From: Haliscomenobacter sp040403615
GTDB taxonomy: Bacteria > Bacteroidota > Bacteroidia > Chitinophagales > Saprospiraceae
Direction of reading: 5' to 3'
Assembly (NCBI RefSeq): GCF_040403615.1
Contig: NZ_JBBAKG010000018.1
Location: 15,568 to 79,567 of the forward strand
Length of the DNA stretch: 64,000 nucleotides
A model generated the notes under the pieces. It did no database searches and was not told the origin of the DNA. It worked only from the letters and a program-made list of their open reading frames with translations. This document shows, in pieces, positions 62,801 to 64,000 of this stretch (position 1 is the first letter of the stretch; each line of letters starts with the position of its first letter). The position numbers and the translations under genes are program-made.

Positions 62801-63514
62801 TCACAACCCATTCACCTCATTCGCAAAAGCAGCCAAGGTTTTTTCGTCAATGTTCTTTTTAGAGGTCACCAGTTTCACGATGATAGCCTGGTGCTGAGGG
62901 AATAGTTTGAGCAATTCATCCCGGGTCATTTTTTCAAACCCCTTTACGCCGATTTCAGCATCGACAAAAAAATACACATTCTCATTGCGGTATTGGGTGG
63001 AATAATCTCCATTGAAATTGCGGGCGTAGTCGTTTTTATTCACGGGGAGCGCTTTTGCGGTGCGTAGTCTTAGCAAGGCTATTTTACCGGAGGTACTTCC
63101 GCCCATGAGTTGAAAAAAGACCTTATTGGTTTTGTCGATAGCGATGCTTTTTACAAAACGAATCGAGTCGGTGCCATTGAAAATAACAAAGCGACGCACG
63201 CTGTTGTTGTCGGCAACGATCATTACATCTTCATCTTCTTTTTTTAGGTACAATTCATTCCTCTCGTAGTCAAAATTGAAGGCATAGCCTTCTTTCACCA
63301 CTTCACTACCGCGCGAAAGTGCCCAGCCTTTGGCCCATTCTTCTGTTTCAAACCGATCTTTACCTCCTGCAGTTTTGAAGTTCGTTTCACTTGCTTTGGT
63401 GTTGGTTGGAGAACTGGCAGCAATGATGAAATCTCGAAATGACCTTGCCTGGGAAAAGCTTGCATGCGAAATCAACACCATAATGAAGAGATAGAATAGA
63501 TTAAACAGTCTCAT
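62801..63514 (-). CDS. Secreted hypothetical protein
   Basis: 237 aa, MRLFNLFYLFIMVLISHAS signal peptide. Beta-rich middle (ERNELYLKKEDEDVMIVADN, VRRFVIFNGTDSIRFV, KVFFQLMGGSTSG) and a helical C-terminus (MTRDELLKLFPQHQAIIVKL). No family recognised. It lies between the nested palindromes and a partial surface protein. Confidence 0.65.
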   Translation of the reverse strand: MRLFNLFYLFIMVLISHASFSQARSFRDFIIAASSPTNTKASETNFKTAGGKDRFETEEWAKGWALSRGSEVVKEGYAFNFDYERNELYLKKEDEDVMIVADNNSVRRFVIFNGTDSIRFVKSIAIDKTNKVFFQLMGGSTSGKIALLRLRTAKALPVNKNDYARNFNGDYSTQYRNENVYFFVDAEIGVKGFEKMTRDELLKLFPQHQAIIVKLVTSKKNIDEKTLAAFANEVNGL

Positions 63515-63589
63515 TTGGGTATGTTTTAATAGTGTAATAATAGAACGCTAAAATACACAAAAAATTTACGTGCTGTTTTCATTCTCGTA

Positions 63590-63634
63590 CAAATAAAAAG
63601 AGCCCATTTGAACCTTACGGCGCTCAAATGGGCT
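63590..63634 (-). terminator. Intrinsic terminator of the partial surface-protein gene
   Basis: AGCCCATTTGA (63601-63611) pairs perfectly with 63624-63634. On the minus strand the hairpin ends in CTCTTTTTATTT, so it is a standard Rho-independent terminator 28 bp past the stop. Confidence 0.8.
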
Positions 63635-63661
63635 ACTTTATTTACAATTAAAAACTTTCAA

Positions 63662-64000
63662 TTAAAGTTTTTTCCAAGTCTCATAAATTTCCCGAGAGTA
63701 CTGAGCTTGCCCAGAAGAACCACCTGCATAGCCATAGTGGAACTTAAAGGTTTTGGTCGCAGCATCGTAGGTATTGGGGAACAATGCGCTGGTAAATCCA
63801 CCTGGGCCTGGATAGCTAGCATTGCCGACGGGATTTTCCAGGGTCATGAACCCAGCAGAAGGTGCCGCAGGAGTTGATCCCACACTTTCCCAACCAGTAA
63901 CGCTAGCGGCTACATTGAAGCGGAAACCCCAGCCACCGAGGTCACCAACCTGGCCTTCGCTACGGGTACCAGACACAGTAGATAGGTACTTGGTTGCGCT
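63662..64000 (-). CDS. Partial extracellular protein (C-terminal part; N-terminus off the window)
   Basis: The minus frame is open from 64000 to the stop at 63662, 112 residues, cut by the right edge. It ends in FKFHYGYAGGSSGQAQYS, then REIYETWKKL, a pattern of the C-terminal strand of secreted beta-sandwich proteins that accompany SusC/SusD. Position next to a terminator means it is the last gene of its unit. Family unassigned. Confidence 0.65.
   Translation of the reverse strand, partial: SATKYLSTVSGTRSEGQVGDLGGWGFRFNVAASVTGWESVGSTPAAPSAGFMTLENPVGNASYPGPGGFTSALFPNTYDAATKTFKFHYGYAGGSSGQAQYSREIYETWKKL

Overview
The window looks like a draft scaffold from a member of the Bacteroidota, most likely the Saprospiria (Haliscomenobacter-like). 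The evidence is two SusC/SusD loci, many lipoproteins with Bacteroidota-style lipoboxes, promoters of the TTTG-N19-TAnnTTTG type, a LytTR two-component system and XisH/XisI and Rpn-family genes, at moderate GC. Species is an inference. There are four runs of exactly 100 N. Two of them (793-892 and 13622-13721) are flanked by the same 55 bp on both sides, so they are assembler joins rather than missing DNA.

Positions 1-7800 hold a partial fibronectin type III protein, an MFS transporter, a secreted M24 aminopeptidase, a small DUF4177-like protein, two paralogous Rpn-type PD-(D/E)XK nucleases, a frameshifted TonB-like secreted protein and an RsiV-like lipoprotein. Positions 7970-14260 form a minus-strand block: two DUF3828-like lipoproteins flank a sensor histidine kinase, its LytTR response regulator and two secreted proteins. 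Between the regulator and the first secreted gene are five LytTR-like half sites at an exact 21-bp period, placed directly upstream of a Bacteroidota promoter. This is the best candidate for an undescribed system here.

Positions 14480-30260 carry mostly metabolic and surface genes: a BNR-repeat exoprotein, an M1 aminopeptidase with a TauE/SafE permease, two antitoxin-like small genes (one frameshifted), a beta-helix lipoprotein paired with a diheme cytochrome, an alpha/beta hydrolase, a DODA-type dioxygenase, a cyanobacterial-type xisH-xisI pair, a YbjN-like protein, a GH127 enzyme and an L-rhamnose mutarotase.

Positions 30400-44920 are the core information-processing operon on the minus strand. 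In transcription order it runs: promoter, tRNA-Thr(TGT), tRNA-Tyr, tRNA-Gly, tRNA-Thr(GGT), tuf, tRNA-Trp, secE, nusG, rplK, rplA, rplJ, rplL, rpoB, rpoC. Its spacers have been colonised by hairpins and a 21-bp tandem repeat. Upstream are a hibernation factor (hpf), a Xer recombinase and a Uma2-type nuclease with a heptad-repeat tail.

Positions 47600-57950 hold two SusC/SusD outer-membrane uptake loci in the same orientation. Positions 58260-64000 hold a third Rpn nuclease, an AAA-ATPase/PD-(D/E)XK fusion, a TlpA-like thioredoxin lipoprotein, an intergenic region of large nested palindromes, a secreted hypothetical protein and a partial surface protein that runs off the right edge.
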